A stretch of DNA of 64,000 nt from Aquimarina algicola. Its GTDB lineage: Bacteria; Bacteroidota; Bacteroidia; Flavobacteriales; Flavobacteriaceae. Below, one piece after another: positions 26,035-34,858 of this stretch. Location: NCBI RefSeq assembly GCF_006443095.1, contig NZ_VFWZ01000005.1:1-64000 (forward strand), in the 5' to 3' direction. Both the position numbers and the translations under genes were made by a program. Numbering within the stretch: the first letter of the stretch is position 1; each line of letters opens with the position of its first letter. The notes beneath the pieces were generated by a model. That model saw only the letters and a program-made list of their open reading frames with translations. It did no database searches and was not told the origin of the DNA.

Positions 26035-26931
26035 TTATAGTATGAAGTATTTTTTATTAGTTTTTTTAAGCAGCTTGACAAACAAATCATTAATTGGCGT
26101 TGCTATACAATTTTGTTTGCCTCGTTCTACTATGACTCCATTTTTGGCATCAAGTTCTATTGGTTTTCCATTGAGTCTATCTGTGAGCATTGAACTAGAC
26201 TTTTCTGGAGGGTACGATAACAGTTTAGCAATCATTTTATCAATAAAATCGACTTCTATTTTAGCTCCGTCTGCTATAGCTACTTGTATAGATTCTTTTA
26301 AGGCTGTTTTATATAATTCGAGCAATTCGTCATCTTGAAAAACCCAACAGGTTTCACCACTTAAACATAGAATTGCGCCAAGTGTAGCACTCTCACATAC
26401 TTTTTTCCAACATGCTGTTTTAAAATCAAAGGTTTGTTTAATCGTAGCATTTTCTCCTTGGAAAAGGTTTTCAAAATCTCTGGCTAATCTGCTCTCAGGC
26501 ACTGTTAGAATTGGTTTTCTCAATATTTGATAAATATCATCTTGTTTTTGCTGTGTAGGACAATCTATGATACATTCTAAAATGTTTTCTTCCTTTGTAT
26601 ATTCCAACAAGGGTTCTTTATGATATAAGCCATTTCTAATAGAAACCAGTTTAGTGTGTGGCCTTACCAATTTTAATAGTGTACTGGTAGCACTATTGTA
26701 TTGATGTTCTTTTAGACATATTATCAACCAATCTAATTCTTGATTGTAATTGTTTATGTCATCTACCAAGATTTCATTTTCGATACCATTATATAGAACC
26801 TTTATGGTACCTTTTGGGGTTCGATTATAAAAGTGTAGGTCGAGCGATGTATTTGCTTTTAATAGGCAGGAAATAGCACTACCTATAGCACCTATACCCA
26901 ATATTCCGACTTTTGTTCTTTTAAAACCCAT
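26035..26931 (-). CDS. Ketopantoate reductase (PanE/ApbA) family protein
   Basis: This 298-residue protein has an N-terminal Rossmann motif (VGILGIGAIGSA, residues ~8-19) for NADPH and the family C-terminal signature KSSSMLTDRLNGKPIELDAK plus ATPINDLFVKLL, which includes the catalytic-site helix region. The middle Lys in TACWKKVCESATLGAI matches the conserved active-site Lys. The classical reaction is reduction of 2-dehydropantoate to pantoate in CoA synthesis, but many family members act on other 2-keto acids, so the exact substrate is uncertain. It is followed by a strong hairpin; its upstream neighbour is a truncated VOC gene. Confidence 0.82.
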   Translation of the reverse strand: MGFKRTKVGILGIGAIGSAISCLLKANTSLDLHFYNRTPKGTIKVLYNGIENEILVDDINNYNQELDWLIICLKEHQYNSATSTLLKLVRPHTKLVSIRNGLYHKEPLLEYTKEENILECIIDCPTQQKQDDIYQILRKPILTVPESRLARDFENLFQGENATIKQTFDFKTACWKKVCESATLGAILCLSGETCWVFQDDELLELYKTALKESIQVAIADGAKIEVDFIDKMIAKLLSYPPEKSSSMLTDRLNGKPIELDAKNGVIVERGKQNCIATPINDLFVKLLKKTNKKYFIL

Positions 26932-27001
26932 TAGCTATTTGTATCCTTCAAAAGAGTTTGTATTTATCTTTTTAGTTTTCATCTAGTTCTTTTGGGCTGA
27001 C

Positions 27002-27178
27002 TCACATAAATGGGTTATAAGTACCCTCCCAGATATGACCGTCTGGGGTCTCAAAACACCCATGAAATCCACCCCAATCAGCTTCTTTGCCTTCCTTTAA
27101 TAATTTTGCACCTGCCTCGATCACTTGGTTTAATATTTCCAAAACTACTTCTTTAGTACTAACATTATGTACTAAGTT
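27002..27178 (-). pseudogene. C-terminal remnant of a VOC (glyoxalase/bleomycin-resistance) family gene
   Basis: The minus-strand frame ending with TGA at 27004-27002 encodes about 58 residues with the VOC C-terminal pattern: VIEAGAKLLKEG, ADWGGFHGCFETPDGHIWE and TYNPFM. The N-terminal half is missing. The frame loses its match exactly where the stop codon of the next gene (27178) lies. This suggests that arrival of that gene cut off the VOC gene. No N-terminal half is found elsewhere in the window. Confidence 0.7.
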
Positions 27179-27798
27179 TATTCCTCTATAGCCATATTCT
27201 TTTTGTTCATTAAACTTTCCACTTTTTGATTAACAAGTTCTGGTCTCCTCATTGGATTGTATAAAGATGGGTTTTTTGACATAATTACTAAAGTTGCTAA
27301 TTCCTTGTCATTCAGTTTAGATAATTCTTTGTCAAAATAAAAATTAGAAGCTGATTTAATTCCATTTTGTGAATTCAGAAAATCCATTTTGTTCATAACC
27401 CAATTTAGATTCTCCTTTTTTGTGGTTTCATTTTCAATCTTTAGAGCTAGTGAATGAGCTGTAAAGAACATATTTTTATAGTATTTTTTGTTGTTTGAAT
27501 GTAAATAGAATCTCGAAGACCAAAGGTTGATCGAGGGTTTGTAGGTTCCAGATATCAGAGATCTGAATTCTTGTTTAATTATTCCGTTCTCAAGAGATTC
27601 GTCAAATTCCATATTATAGAGTTCGTAAAATTTTTCAGGCAATTTTTCAGCTCGTTTTATGTCTTCGGTAAATTCTGTAAGTTCAGATTCTGTTAGATGA
27701 AATTTCCAAGAATTGACAATAAAAATATACAAAGCTATACTAGCGATTATTCCTAAAAGGAACAATATTTTAGAAAGTTTTAGAATTCGTTTTTTCAT
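27178..27798 (-). CDS. Small membrane-anchored GT51 transglycosylase-like protein
   Basis: This 206-residue protein has an N-terminal transmembrane helix (FLLGIIASIALYIFIVNSW). Its C-terminal third, FYFDKELSKLNDKELATLVI followed by SKNPSLYNPMRRPELV, resembles the end of peptidoglycan glycosyltransferase (GT51) domains such as MtgA. The middle is diverged, and the conserved catalytic EDxxFxxHxG motif is not seen (position occupied by NGIIKQEFRSLISGTYKPS). It is probably a degenerate or repurposed GT51-like domain. It lies between a truncated VOC gene and an attC-like spacer, consistent with a mobile gene cassette. Confidence 0.5.
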   Translation of the reverse strand: MKKRILKLSKILFLLGIIASIALYIFIVNSWKFHLTESELTEFTEDIKRAEKLPEKFYELYNMEFDESLENGIIKQEFRSLISGTYKPSINLWSSRFYLHSNNKKYYKNMFFTAHSLALKIENETTKKENLNWVMNKMDFLNSQNGIKSASNFYFDKELSKLNDKELATLVIMSKNPSLYNPMRRPELVNQKVESLMNKKNMAIEE

Positions 27799-27808
27799 TT
27801 CAATTATA

Positions 27809-27936
27809 GCTAACGTTCTGCGTATGACTTGTTACGGAATTTTCCGAAGGAAGATTCCGATGAAACACTAAAGTAGCAAATCTGCAATGAATTCCGCTAA
27901 GGAATTCGGTTGTAATGAGCTATACACGTTGTTAGC
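27809..27936. repeat. attC-like imperfect inverted-repeat spacer 1
   Basis: The spacer opens with GCTAACGTTCTGCGTAT and closes with ATACACGTTGTTAGC, which are imperfect inverted complements (GCTAAC...GTAT at both ends). Inner arms TTGTTACGGAATT and AATTCGGTTGTAAT are also complementary. Length (~128 bases) and paired inner and outer arms resemble integron attC sites, although the core deviates from RYYYAAC/GTTRRRY. No integrase is in the window. Confidence 0.5.
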
Positions 27937-27937
27937 A

Positions 27938-28372
27938 TTAGTTTTTATTATTTTTAATCAATTCAGATATTTTTTCATAATCCGTTTTCTCTTCCCAATT
28001 CAAGTAAGGTTTTGGTGAACTCAAGATATTTAATATTTCATTATAATATTTTTCTATGAAATCATATTCAAATTCAAAATCGTAGAAGGATTTAAGTTCC
28101 AAAAATTTCTTGCAAATAGGAGTTGATTTGTCAAAATAATATTCCGTCACACCATTTGGACTAAATAGTTTAGCTTTTTTCTTAGTTCCTATATAAATGT
28201 AAGGCATGTCATATCCTCCATGCTGAATTGTAACCAATACCTTTTCTTTGGACATAAATAAGGCTTGTCCATCGTCAGATTTAATTTTTTGAAAACCTAA
28301 TTTTGGCAGTAGGAGAGCCGCTTTTTCACAAAGCTGATCATATAAAGGGTGATTTGGCCAATCAAATGACAT
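27938..28372 (-). CDS. Hypothetical protein in a cassette-like setting
   Basis: This 144-residue soluble protein has no signal peptide. The N-terminal part (DWPNHPLYDQLCEKAALLLP) looks helical; the middle (VLVTIQHGGYDMPYIYIGTK) looks like strands. No known family is recognised. It is bounded on both sides by attC-like inverted-repeat spacers with only a few bases to spare, the usual look of a single-gene cassette. Confidence 0.6.
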   Translation of the reverse strand: MSFDWPNHPLYDQLCEKAALLLPKLGFQKIKSDDGQALFMSKEKVLVTIQHGGYDMPYIYIGTKKKAKLFSPNGVTEYYFDKSTPICKKFLELKSFYDFEFEYDFIEKYYNEILNILSSPKPYLNWEEKTDYEKISELIKNNKN

Positions 28373-28393
28373 ATTGTTTATTCTATTATTAAT

Positions 28394-28522
28394 GCTAACG
28401 GTTGGTATACGAAAAGTAGCGCGTTTTGTAAACCGATTTTTCGGTTTGATACTGACCTCAAATTTATGAAATCAACTTTGGATTAAGCACTTATACCGCT
28501 ATTTTTTACATACGTTGTTGGC
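28394..28522. repeat. attC-like imperfect inverted-repeat spacer 2
   Basis: The left end GCTAACGGTTGGTATAC and right end TACATACGTTGTTGGC are inverted complements with the same GCYAAC...GTAT pattern as spacer 1. The adjoining inner arms GAAAAGTAGCG and CCGCTATTTTTTAC also match. The length (~129 bases) is almost the same as spacer 1. The two spacers share ends but not middles, as in integron-type cassette arrays. Confidence 0.5.
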
Positions 28523-28530
28523 GGTAGTTT

Positions 28531-28974
28531 TTAAATCCATCGTCTAACTTTTGATTTGTATTCCTTGTATTCGTTCCCAAAAGTATTTTCCATAAGTTTT
28601 TCTTCGTATGGAATGTAATGGTGATTTGTCATAACAAAAAAAAGTAAACATCCCAATATTGGTATAACCGTACCTAAAAGAACCCAAACTCCCAATAAGC
28701 TTAATGTAAATCCGAGATATATAGGATTTCTGCTTATTTTGAAAAGTCCATTGGTCACAAGTTTTCGCGGACTTTTAAACGAATGTATTTCAGTATCAAT
28801 TTTTTCAAATCGCTTCCTAACAATTACTGTCATAATGAGTCCCAATACAATCAGCGGTATTCCAATGTAATTTAATGGGCTTGGAAAAATTATCTTGAAA
28901 ACAAATAAGTTTTTTATTGTAACCATTAAGATTATACAGAATAAGAATAGAATTGGTGGAATTATTTTTTTCAT
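28531..28974 (-). CDS. Isoprenylcysteine carboxyl methyltransferase (ICMT/PEMT)-family membrane protein
   Basis: This 147-residue protein has four predicted transmembrane segments and the family motif LVTNGLFKISRNPIYLGFTL, followed by a C-terminal EEKLMENTFGNEYKEYKSKV, which matches the SAM-binding ICMT/PEMT fold. Family members methylate small lipids, isoprenoids or thiols; the acceptor here is unknown. It follows an attC-like spacer and precedes a Crp-type regulator on the same strand. Confidence 0.82.
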   Translation of the reverse strand: MKKIIPPILFLFCIILMVTIKNLFVFKIIFPSPLNYIGIPLIVLGLIMTVIVRKRFEKIDTEIHSFKSPRKLVTNGLFKISRNPIYLGFTLSLLGVWVLLGTVIPILGCLLFFVMTNHHYIPYEEKLMENTFGNEYKEYKSKVRRWI

Positions 28975-29034
28975 ACCTTCAGTTTTAATTTATCAAAGGT
29001 ATTTTGATTCCAAACCGATTGCATTAACATAGGT

Positions 29035-29610
29035 TTATGCTAGCATCTTTTTCCTGATTCTACTCAAAGCTATAGGCGTTATTCCAAGATAAGATGCTAC
29101 CATATGTTGTTTTACTCTGCTTTCCAATTTAGGAAATTCGTTTAAAAATATTCTATATCTGCTTTCGGCATCAAGTAATAAAAACTCTCTTTCTCTTTTT
29201 TCTTTTACAGAGTAGCCCTTTTCTAACAATTTTACCAATAGTAAATTCCATTTAGGATTTTGTTTTCTTAGTTTTTCCCAACAATCGTATGATATTGTCA
29301 AGACTTTTGAATCCTCAATTGCCTCGATAAAGAAATGTGAAGGTTTTTTTGAAATCATTGAAGAATAGGAACTAATAAAACTTTGTTCGGGCATAAATAC
29401 TTTGGTTAACTCTTTTCCCTCGTCAGAAATATAGACATACCGAAATAATCCTGTAAGTACAAAACCCAATTCGTTTGGAATTTGTCCTTCCCTAATAAAA
29501 TATGATTTAGCTTGAAAGTCTCTGGCTTTAGAAATGCTAATAAATTCCATAATTTCTGATTCCGTCAAACCGGTTAATTGTCTTATTGAATTTATTAGTT
29601 CTTCTGTCAT
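29035..29610 (-). CDS. Crp/Fnr-family transcriptional regulator
   Basis: This 191-residue protein has an N-terminal cyclic-nucleotide-binding fold (~20-115; AKSYFIREGQIPNELGFVLT, GLFRYVYISDEGKELTKVF) and a C-terminal HTH (~150-190; RVKQHMVASYLGITPIALSR followed by IRKKML). The effector-contact residues of true CAP are not conserved, as is usual in Bacteroidota Crp-like proteins. The gene lies just upstream of the methyltransferase gene and may regulate it. Its upstream region starts with a cassette-end-like sequence. Confidence 0.88.
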   Translation of the reverse strand: MTEELINSIRQLTGLTESEIMEFISISKARDFQAKSYFIREGQIPNELGFVLTGLFRYVYISDEGKELTKVFMPEQSFISSYSSMISKKPSHFFIEAIEDSKVLTISYDCWEKLRKQNPKWNLLLVKLLEKGYSVKEKREREFLLLDAESRYRIFLNEFPKLESRVKQHMVASYLGITPIALSRIRKKMLA

Positions 29611-29645
29611 TTTTCAAATTATCGCCAACAATGTTATATAGTCAC

Positions 29646-29689
29646 TAAGGTAACTATATATCCTAATATTAAGAAATATAGTTACCTTA
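29646..29689. repeat. 14-bp perfect inverted repeat next to a cassette-end motif
   Basis: TAAGGTAACTATAT (29646-29659) pairs perfectly with ATATAGTTACCTTA (29676-29689) around a 16-base loop. It follows GCCAACAATGTTATATAG (29624), a motif also seen at 125. It could be the outer edge of the cassette group or a regulatory hairpin upstream of the Crp-type gene. Confidence 0.5.
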
Positions 29690-29734
29690 ATAATGCTACA
29701 CTTGTGAATCTAAAAGTAACAATATCCAACAAAA

Positions 29735-29758
29735 AACCGAGACAATAATGTCTCGGTT
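29735..29758 (-). terminator. Intrinsic terminator hairpin
   Basis: AACCGAGACA pairs perfectly with TGTCTCGGTT around an ATAA loop, and on the minus strand runs into a T tract. It is located after the tRNA remnant, as a tRNA terminator would be, and downstream of the SusC/SusD genes. The surrounding ~46 bases match 8864-8909. Confidence 0.7.
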
Positions 29759-29778
29759 CGGTAAATTTTGTCTTAAAA

Positions 29779-29818
29779 GTGACCTCGGTAGGATTCAAAC
29801 CTGTAACTGATATATCAG
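29779..29818 (-). other. tRNA 3'-end remnant (left copy)
   Basis: Read on the minus strand, this ends with a T-arm (ACAGG-TTTGAAT-CCTAC) and an acceptor 3' strand CGAGGTCAC. The T-stem has one broken pair. The 5' half and an intact anticodon arm are absent; the sequence upstream of the T-arm is CTGATATATCAG, a 12-bp palindrome. It is a non-functional tRNA fragment of the kind left at island attachment sites. Confidence 0.6.
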
Positions 29819-30120
29819 TATTTACAAAGGTTATGCTAAATTCTATATTTTATGTTGACGATTTGTGAACTAGAACCTATTCAGGTATTTTGATAAAACC
29901 TTTCGTTTTATAAAAGTAAAAATTTATTTATTCAAATTTAATAACAATCTTTATTTGAAATAGAACTCTTCTATAATTTGGATTAAATTATATATATCGT
30001 CTTTTCATATCTATAGCAAAAATTAAATTTGGTTAGCAAGAGAAGTCTGGACAATTTTTCTAAGATATTTATTTAAATATAAATGGTCTTAAATATCTGT
30101 CCGAATAAGCGTGATAACTC
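29779..30120 (+). repeat. 342-bp direct repeat, left copy, flanking the sulfatase/SusCD segment
   Basis: This stretch aligns over its full length with 48645-48985 in the same orientation, with scattered substitutions and small gaps. Shared landmarks are GTGACCTCGG at the start, CTGATATATCAG, GTTGACGATTTGTGAACTAG, and TCTTAAATATCTGTCC near the end. Its right edge abuts the stop codon of the SusD gene (30123). It is non-coding. The two copies bound an 18.9-kb segment. Confidence 0.85.
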
Positions 30121-30122
30121 CA

Positions 30123-31595
30123 TTAGTACCCAAAGTTTTGTTCTAGAACACCTTTGGATAATGTTACCTGCGTAGCAGGTAGCGGAACCACTTCGTTTGT
30201 GCCTTTTACAAAACCTAAAGGAGTAAGTATACTCTCTGCTCTGTTAGTACGAATCAGGTCATGAAACCTAAATCCCTCTCCAGCAAGTTCTACACGTCTT
30301 TCATGCCAAATGGCTTCCAATAAGTTCTGACCGTTAAGTGATGGTGACAAATCTGGTAAAACGGTGTTGGCTTCAGTCCCACGGGCTCTCCTTCGCACTT
30401 TGTTCACAAATTCTATTGCCATTGTGGGATCGGTAGCATGTATAGCTTCTGCGTACATCAGATATGCATCGGCAAGTCTTATAAGGCGAATATTGTTTGC
30501 GCTATTGTTATTTCCTCCTATATCTGGTTTTGGGTAATTAGTAAAGGGTTCCCATGCATATTTTCTTACGTACCAATCTGTGCCAAAAGGACTATCATTA
30601 AAGAAAAGTGTTGCGTCAAGCCTAGGGTCGTTTGGCTCGTATTCATTTCTTAAATCTTCTGTTGCTTGAACAAAACCTCCGCCTCTGTTGTTGTTTGGAT
30701 TTACCCTTCTTGGAATTCCTGTTCCTAAAATATTGGCATCCGTGACGAAGTTAACTTCAAAGATCGATCCAGAGTTCCATTCCCCTTCGGGTTGAAAAAT
30801 AGTACTATAGTCTGGTGTTAATGAATAATTCAACGCAAATAGTTGATCGCCAAAAGATCTAATCTGATCATTTTTATTTTGGTACAATAATACTCGCATC
30901 ATCAAAGCTAAGGCGGCTCCTTTGTCTGCACGCCCTTGGAAATCAACTCCTCTATCAAATCGTGAGGGTAGGTTATCTATGGCAAACTGCAAATCTGATT
31001 CTATCAATTTATATATAGCTTCGCTAGAAGCTCTTGGTTGATTAAAATCGGATATTTCCAAAGGTTTCGTAACAAGAGGCACTCCTCCAAATGAATTAAC
31101 GAGGTCAAAATAATACAAGGCGCGTAGAAAACTGGCTTCTGCCAAAATTTCCTGTTGTCTGTCTGTGTCTTCAAACTCGATATTGGGGACATTTGTCAAG
31201 ACCAAATTAGCAAATAAAATACCTTCATAGTTTAAGCTCCATAATTCCTCAAAAATGGGGCTGGAAGTAGTATAAGCATAGGTTTCTCTTTCCAAGAGAG
31301 GTGCATTGTTTGATGCTGTTCTTCCTCCTTTTATAAAGTCATCAGTTCCAATCTCACCAAAAATAATATCCGTTCCCATTGTACCCCAAAAATTACTTCC
31401 ATATAACACACGAAGGGATGAATATACTGATATAAGGGCCTGTTCTGCTTGTTGTGGTGTGGTGTAAAAATCTTCAGAAACAGGCTCCCCGAAATTTTGT
31501 GGTTCCAGTTCGTCATCACAGGATGATGCGAATACAACCAATATAACACAAAGGTAATATTTTACTCTTTTTATATTTTTATTTAATGTTGTCAT
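30123..31595 (-). CDS. susD: SusD/RagB-family glycan-binding lipoprotein
   Basis: This 490-residue lipoprotein (lipobox VFASSC near residue 26) has the RagB/SusD layout: an N-terminal SusD-like TPR domain (FGEPVSEDFYTTPQQAEQAL, LAEASFLRALYYFDLVNSFG) and a C-terminal family region (NIRLIRLADAYLMYAEAIHA, FVNKVRRRARG, ERRVELAGEGFRFHDLIRTN). It acts at the cell surface as the lid and glycan-binding partner of the SusC transporter encoded 11 bases upstream. The gene ends 3 bases from the 342-bp repeat. Confidence 0.95.
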   Translation of the reverse strand: MTTLNKNIKRVKYYLCVILVVFASSCDDELEPQNFGEPVSEDFYTTPQQAEQALISVYSSLRVLYGSNFWGTMGTDIIFGEIGTDDFIKGGRTASNNAPLLERETYAYTTSSPIFEELWSLNYEGILFANLVLTNVPNIEFEDTDRQQEILAEASFLRALYYFDLVNSFGGVPLVTKPLEISDFNQPRASSEAIYKLIESDLQFAIDNLPSRFDRGVDFQGRADKGAALALMMRVLLYQNKNDQIRSFGDQLFALNYSLTPDYSTIFQPEGEWNSGSIFEVNFVTDANILGTGIPRRVNPNNNRGGGFVQATEDLRNEYEPNDPRLDATLFFNDSPFGTDWYVRKYAWEPFTNYPKPDIGGNNNSANNIRLIRLADAYLMYAEAIHATDPTMAIEFVNKVRRRARGTEANTVLPDLSPSLNGQNLLEAIWHERRVELAGEGFRFHDLIRTNRAESILTPLGFVKGTNEVVPLPATQVTLSKGVLEQNFGY

Positions 31596-31606
31596 CCTTT
31601 AATTTT

Positions 31607-34600
31607 TTAAAAATTAACATCTAATCCCAATGATATTGTTCTTGCAGAGGGGAATCTTCCTCTATCGATACCGATATCCAATGTAGTTCTATTACCGTCT
31701 TGGGTCTGAGTATTGTCTATACCTAGTTCTGGGTCCAAACCACTATAGTCAGTAAATGTTAGCAGGTTCTGTCCAGCAATATAAAAACGTATATTTGAAA
31801 TAAATGTTTTTTCAAGAGCATTTTCTGGCAATGTATAGCCCAACTGTATGTTTTTCAACCTTAGATAAGACCCATCCTCAACAAACCTGCTTGAAGCTAA
31901 ATTGTTATTTGGAAATCCATCAAAGGTTGCCCTGGGAAACGTATTGGAAGTTCCGGGTCCTGTCCATCGGTTCAAAAATTCAGTGCTTAAGTTGGAATCC
32001 AGAAACCCTTCCAGCATCCACCCTGTTGCGTTAAAAATATCGTTTCCTTGCGAACCTTGGAAAAATACAGATAAATCAAATTGTTTATAAGCCATATCCA
32101 AGTTAATTCCGTAAGTGAAATCAGGTAATGGAGAACCAATAATTGTTCGGTCATCATCATTGATTTCACCATCTCCATTCACATCCCTATATCTAACATC
32201 GCCAGGTTGATTGCCCTGTAAACTTGCATTATTTTCTATTTCGTTTTCATCTTGAAAAATTCCAATCATCTCCAGTCCGAAAAACGAGGCCAAAGGTTGT
32301 CCTGCCTCCGTTCTGCTTAGGTCTACAAATCCATTGCCACCCCTTCCAGCAGTAATAACACTACCTTCGTCAGCTAAGCTAACCACAACATTGTCAACAA
32401 ATGTTATATTACCTCCTAAGCTAAAACTGAAGTCACCTATTTTTTTCTTGAAGTTAGCCACAAGTTCCAAACCTTTATTTTCGATCTCTCCTGCGTTTAC
32501 GGTAGGATTTTCGGAAAAACCACTAAGTCTTTGTATTGGAGTCTCCAATAATAAGTCTGATGTTTTCTTGATAAAATAATCTGCTGAAAATGTAAAGGAA
32601 CTTTTAAAGAAAGCCAAATCGATACCAAAGTTTGTGGTCGTGGTAGTTTCCCATTGCAAATTAGGGTTTCCTGGTCTGGTTGGGCCTAAACCTATAGCTG
32701 GAGATTCATCAACGCCCAGTACATAGTTATTATTGGTACTTAAGGTGCTGAATATGGCCGAGTTTGGAATATTCTGGTTTCCGGTCTCTCCCCAGCCAAT
32801 ACGAAGCTTTATTTGATTGATAGGTCTGATTTTGAAAAAGCTTTCATTATGCAAATTCCATGCAAATGCTAATGAAGGAAAATAAGCAAAGTTATTGTTT
32901 GTTCCAAAGCGGCTTGATCCATCTGCTCTGTATGTTGCCGTTATTAAGTATCGCTGATCAAAATTATAATTAACCCTACCAAAAAATGAAAGTAAACTGG
33001 ACTCCGAAATATTACCTCCGTTGGTAGCTGTTTCTACCGCTCCGGATCCAAGGGTAGGGTTTTCGACACCATCAGGGATATTACTTCTTGTTGCATTTGT
33101 GGAGTTAGTGCTTAATTCTTGGCTTTCATGACCTAGAAGCACTGAAAGTGAGTTTCGTTCATTAAATGTTTTTTGGTAGTTCAAAGTATTGAACCATAGC
33201 AATGTTCTTCTCTCCACCCTGCTTACTACAAATCTATTGTTTGGGCGATTTTGTTCTGCTGAAATGAAAAATTCTTCCTCGAAATTATCTACTTTCCGGT
33301 TATTTATCTCAAGCCCAATATTGGAATCAAAAGTTAGGTTTTTGAAAAGTTGTACATTAACAAAAAGATTGCCTAAAAAACCTTCCCGTGAAGAAGGATT
33401 CAGATTATAGATAGTAGATCCGACAGGATTACGAATTTCAGTAGAAAATAAAGGTCTTGCAGGTGTGCCATCTTCATTAAATATTGGTGAGACAGGATCT
33501 ATGATATAACCAGCAAAAGCTGTTTTCTGATTGGAATTGCTACCACCATCCAAAACACTTACCGTTTTTGCATTGGTATATTGGATATTATGGCCAAATT
33601 TAATCTTTGGCTTTATTTGATAGGTATTGTTGATTCTGAGATTGGTACGCTTAAATGAAGTGTTTCTCACAATGCCTTTTTGATCAAAGTGGCCAAAAGA
33701 AAAGTAATAATTAGTCTTGTCAGTACCACCTGCGACGGACACTTGATGGTTGGTTACCGTACCTGATTTGTAAATGGCATCTGGCCAGTTAAAGGTTTCC
33801 AATGAAGAAGGGTTTTCCAAATCTGGATTGATAGGTTCTCCGTCATTGATTCTACCTTCATTGTTTATTGTAGCCCATTGTTCAGCATTTAAAACATCTA
33901 GGCTATTTATTTTTTCTTCAAAACCGAAATAAGTACTGTATGAAATTAAAGGAGCGCTTTCTTTCTTTCCTTTTTTGGTAGTAATCAAAACCACTCCATT
34001 TGCTGCTCTTGAGCCATAAATTGCCGTTGCAGATGCGTCTTTGAGTACTTCAACAGATTCTGCATCTGCAAAATTAATATTATTTATATCATCGATTGGC
34101 ACTCCATCTACGATGTACAAAGGATCAGCATTATTCACCGTTCCGACACCCCTTATCCTTACAGTAGGGGTTGAACCAGGTTGTCCTGAAGTTTTTGAAA
34201 CGGACACTCCTGCGACCCTTCCTTGTACTGCCTGTGCTAATGATGGTACTTGGGTTTTGTTGATTTCTTCGGTTCTAACCGAAGAAACAGATCCGGTTAA
34301 ATCCGATTTTTTTACAGTACCATAACCGACGACTACGACTTCGTCCAGTTGTTGTTGATCGGTTTGAAGCAATACATTGATAACAGTTTGATTACCAACT
34401 TGAATATTTTGTGTGACATATCCTATATAAGATACTACAAGAGTTTCACTTGGTAAAACTTGAATACTGTAATTACCGTCAAAATCTGACTGAGTACCCC
34501 TTGAGGTTCCCTTTACCAGAATGTTGACACCTGGTATGGGCCCTTGCTCGTCTGATATGGTCCCGGTTATTATCTGTTGGGGATTTGGTGATTGTGACTC

Positions 34601-34858
34601 AAATTTATCCTCATATATATTGTACTTTGAGCCTGAATCTTTGTCAAATAAATTAAATTCAACTCGAGATTGAGCGGTTTTGTATAGTTTTTCATGATTG
34701 AAACTATCCTTTTTTAGTATAATTGTTTCAATTTCTGAAGGAACAGTTGCCTGAATCTGAAGTAGGAAAGCAAAAAAGAGAAATACCGCCAATTTAATAT
34801 TTGAACTTAATCTAACAGGATTCCGTTCCTTCTCCCACTTGCGGGCTAAATTTTTCAT
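31607..34858 (-). CDS. susC: SusC/RagA-family TonB-dependent glycan transporter
   Basis: This 1083-residue outer-membrane transporter carries a signal peptide after a basic start, a ~60-residue linker longer than usual, a CarboxypepD_reg-like domain (~95-175; ITGTISDEQGPIPGVNILV), the SusC plug signature (VVVGYGTVKKSDLTGSVSSV; PLYIVDGVPIDDINNI; LKDASATAIYGSRAANGVVL) and a long barrel ending ISLGLDVNF. It should import oligosaccharides with the adjacent SusD. Divergent transcription of this pair and the 35591 enzyme genes makes the 732-base spacer a shared control region. The substrate is inferred to be a sulfated galactan from the neighbours. Confidence 0.95.
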   Translation of the reverse strand: MKNLARKWEKERNPVRLSSNIKLAVFLFFAFLLQIQATVPSEIETIILKKDSFNHEKLYKTAQSRVEFNLFDKDSGSKYNIYEDKFESQSPNPQQIITGTISDEQGPIPGVNILVKGTSRGTQSDFDGNYSIQVLPSETLVVSYIGYVTQNIQVGNQTVINVLLQTDQQQLDEVVVVGYGTVKKSDLTGSVSSVRTEEINKTQVPSLAQAVQGRVAGVSVSKTSGQPGSTPTVRIRGVGTVNNADPLYIVDGVPIDDINNINFADAESVEVLKDASATAIYGSRAANGVVLITTKKGKKESAPLISYSTYFGFEEKINSLDVLNAEQWATINNEGRINDGEPINPDLENPSSLETFNWPDAIYKSGTVTNHQVSVAGGTDKTNYYFSFGHFDQKGIVRNTSFKRTNLRINNTYQIKPKIKFGHNIQYTNAKTVSVLDGGSNSNQKTAFAGYIIDPVSPIFNEDGTPARPLFSTEIRNPVGSTIYNLNPSSREGFLGNLFVNVQLFKNLTFDSNIGLEINNRKVDNFEEEFFISAEQNRPNNRFVVSRVERRTLLWFNTLNYQKTFNERNSLSVLLGHESQELSTNSTNATRSNIPDGVENPTLGSGAVETATNGGNISESSLLSFFGRVNYNFDQRYLITATYRADGSSRFGTNNNFAYFPSLAFAWNLHNESFFKIRPINQIKLRIGWGETGNQNIPNSAIFSTLSTNNNYVLGVDESPAIGLGPTRPGNPNLQWETTTTTNFGIDLAFFKSSFTFSADYFIKKTSDLLLETPIQRLSGFSENPTVNAGEIENKGLELVANFKKKIGDFSFSLGGNITFVDNVVVSLADEGSVITAGRGGNGFVDLSRTEAGQPLASFFGLEMIGIFQDENEIENNASLQGNQPGDVRYRDVNGDGEINDDDRTIIGSPLPDFTYGINLDMAYKQFDLSVFFQGSQGNDIFNATGWMLEGFLDSNLSTEFLNRWTGPGTSNTFPRATFDGFPNNNLASSRFVEDGSYLRLKNIQLGYTLPENALEKTFISNIRFYIAGQNLLTFTDYSGLDPELGIDNTQTQDGNRTTLDIGIDRGRFPSARTISLGLDVNF

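Noticed and set aside
25646-26338. Open frames of 74-136 residues on both strands
   Set aside because: They run through the inverted-repeat nest or antisense to the ketopantoate-reductase-like gene, with low-complexity composition and no domain features.
26035-26931. Firm assignment as the CoA-pathway panE gene
   Set aside because: No other pantothenate gene is nearby, and many family members use other keto acids, so only the family is called.
29779-29818. Functional tRNA gene on the minus strand
   Set aside because: Only the T-arm and 3' acceptor strand are present, with a broken T-stem pair. D-arm, anticodon arm and 5' strand are missing. The same holds for 48645-48684 apart from an intact T-stem.
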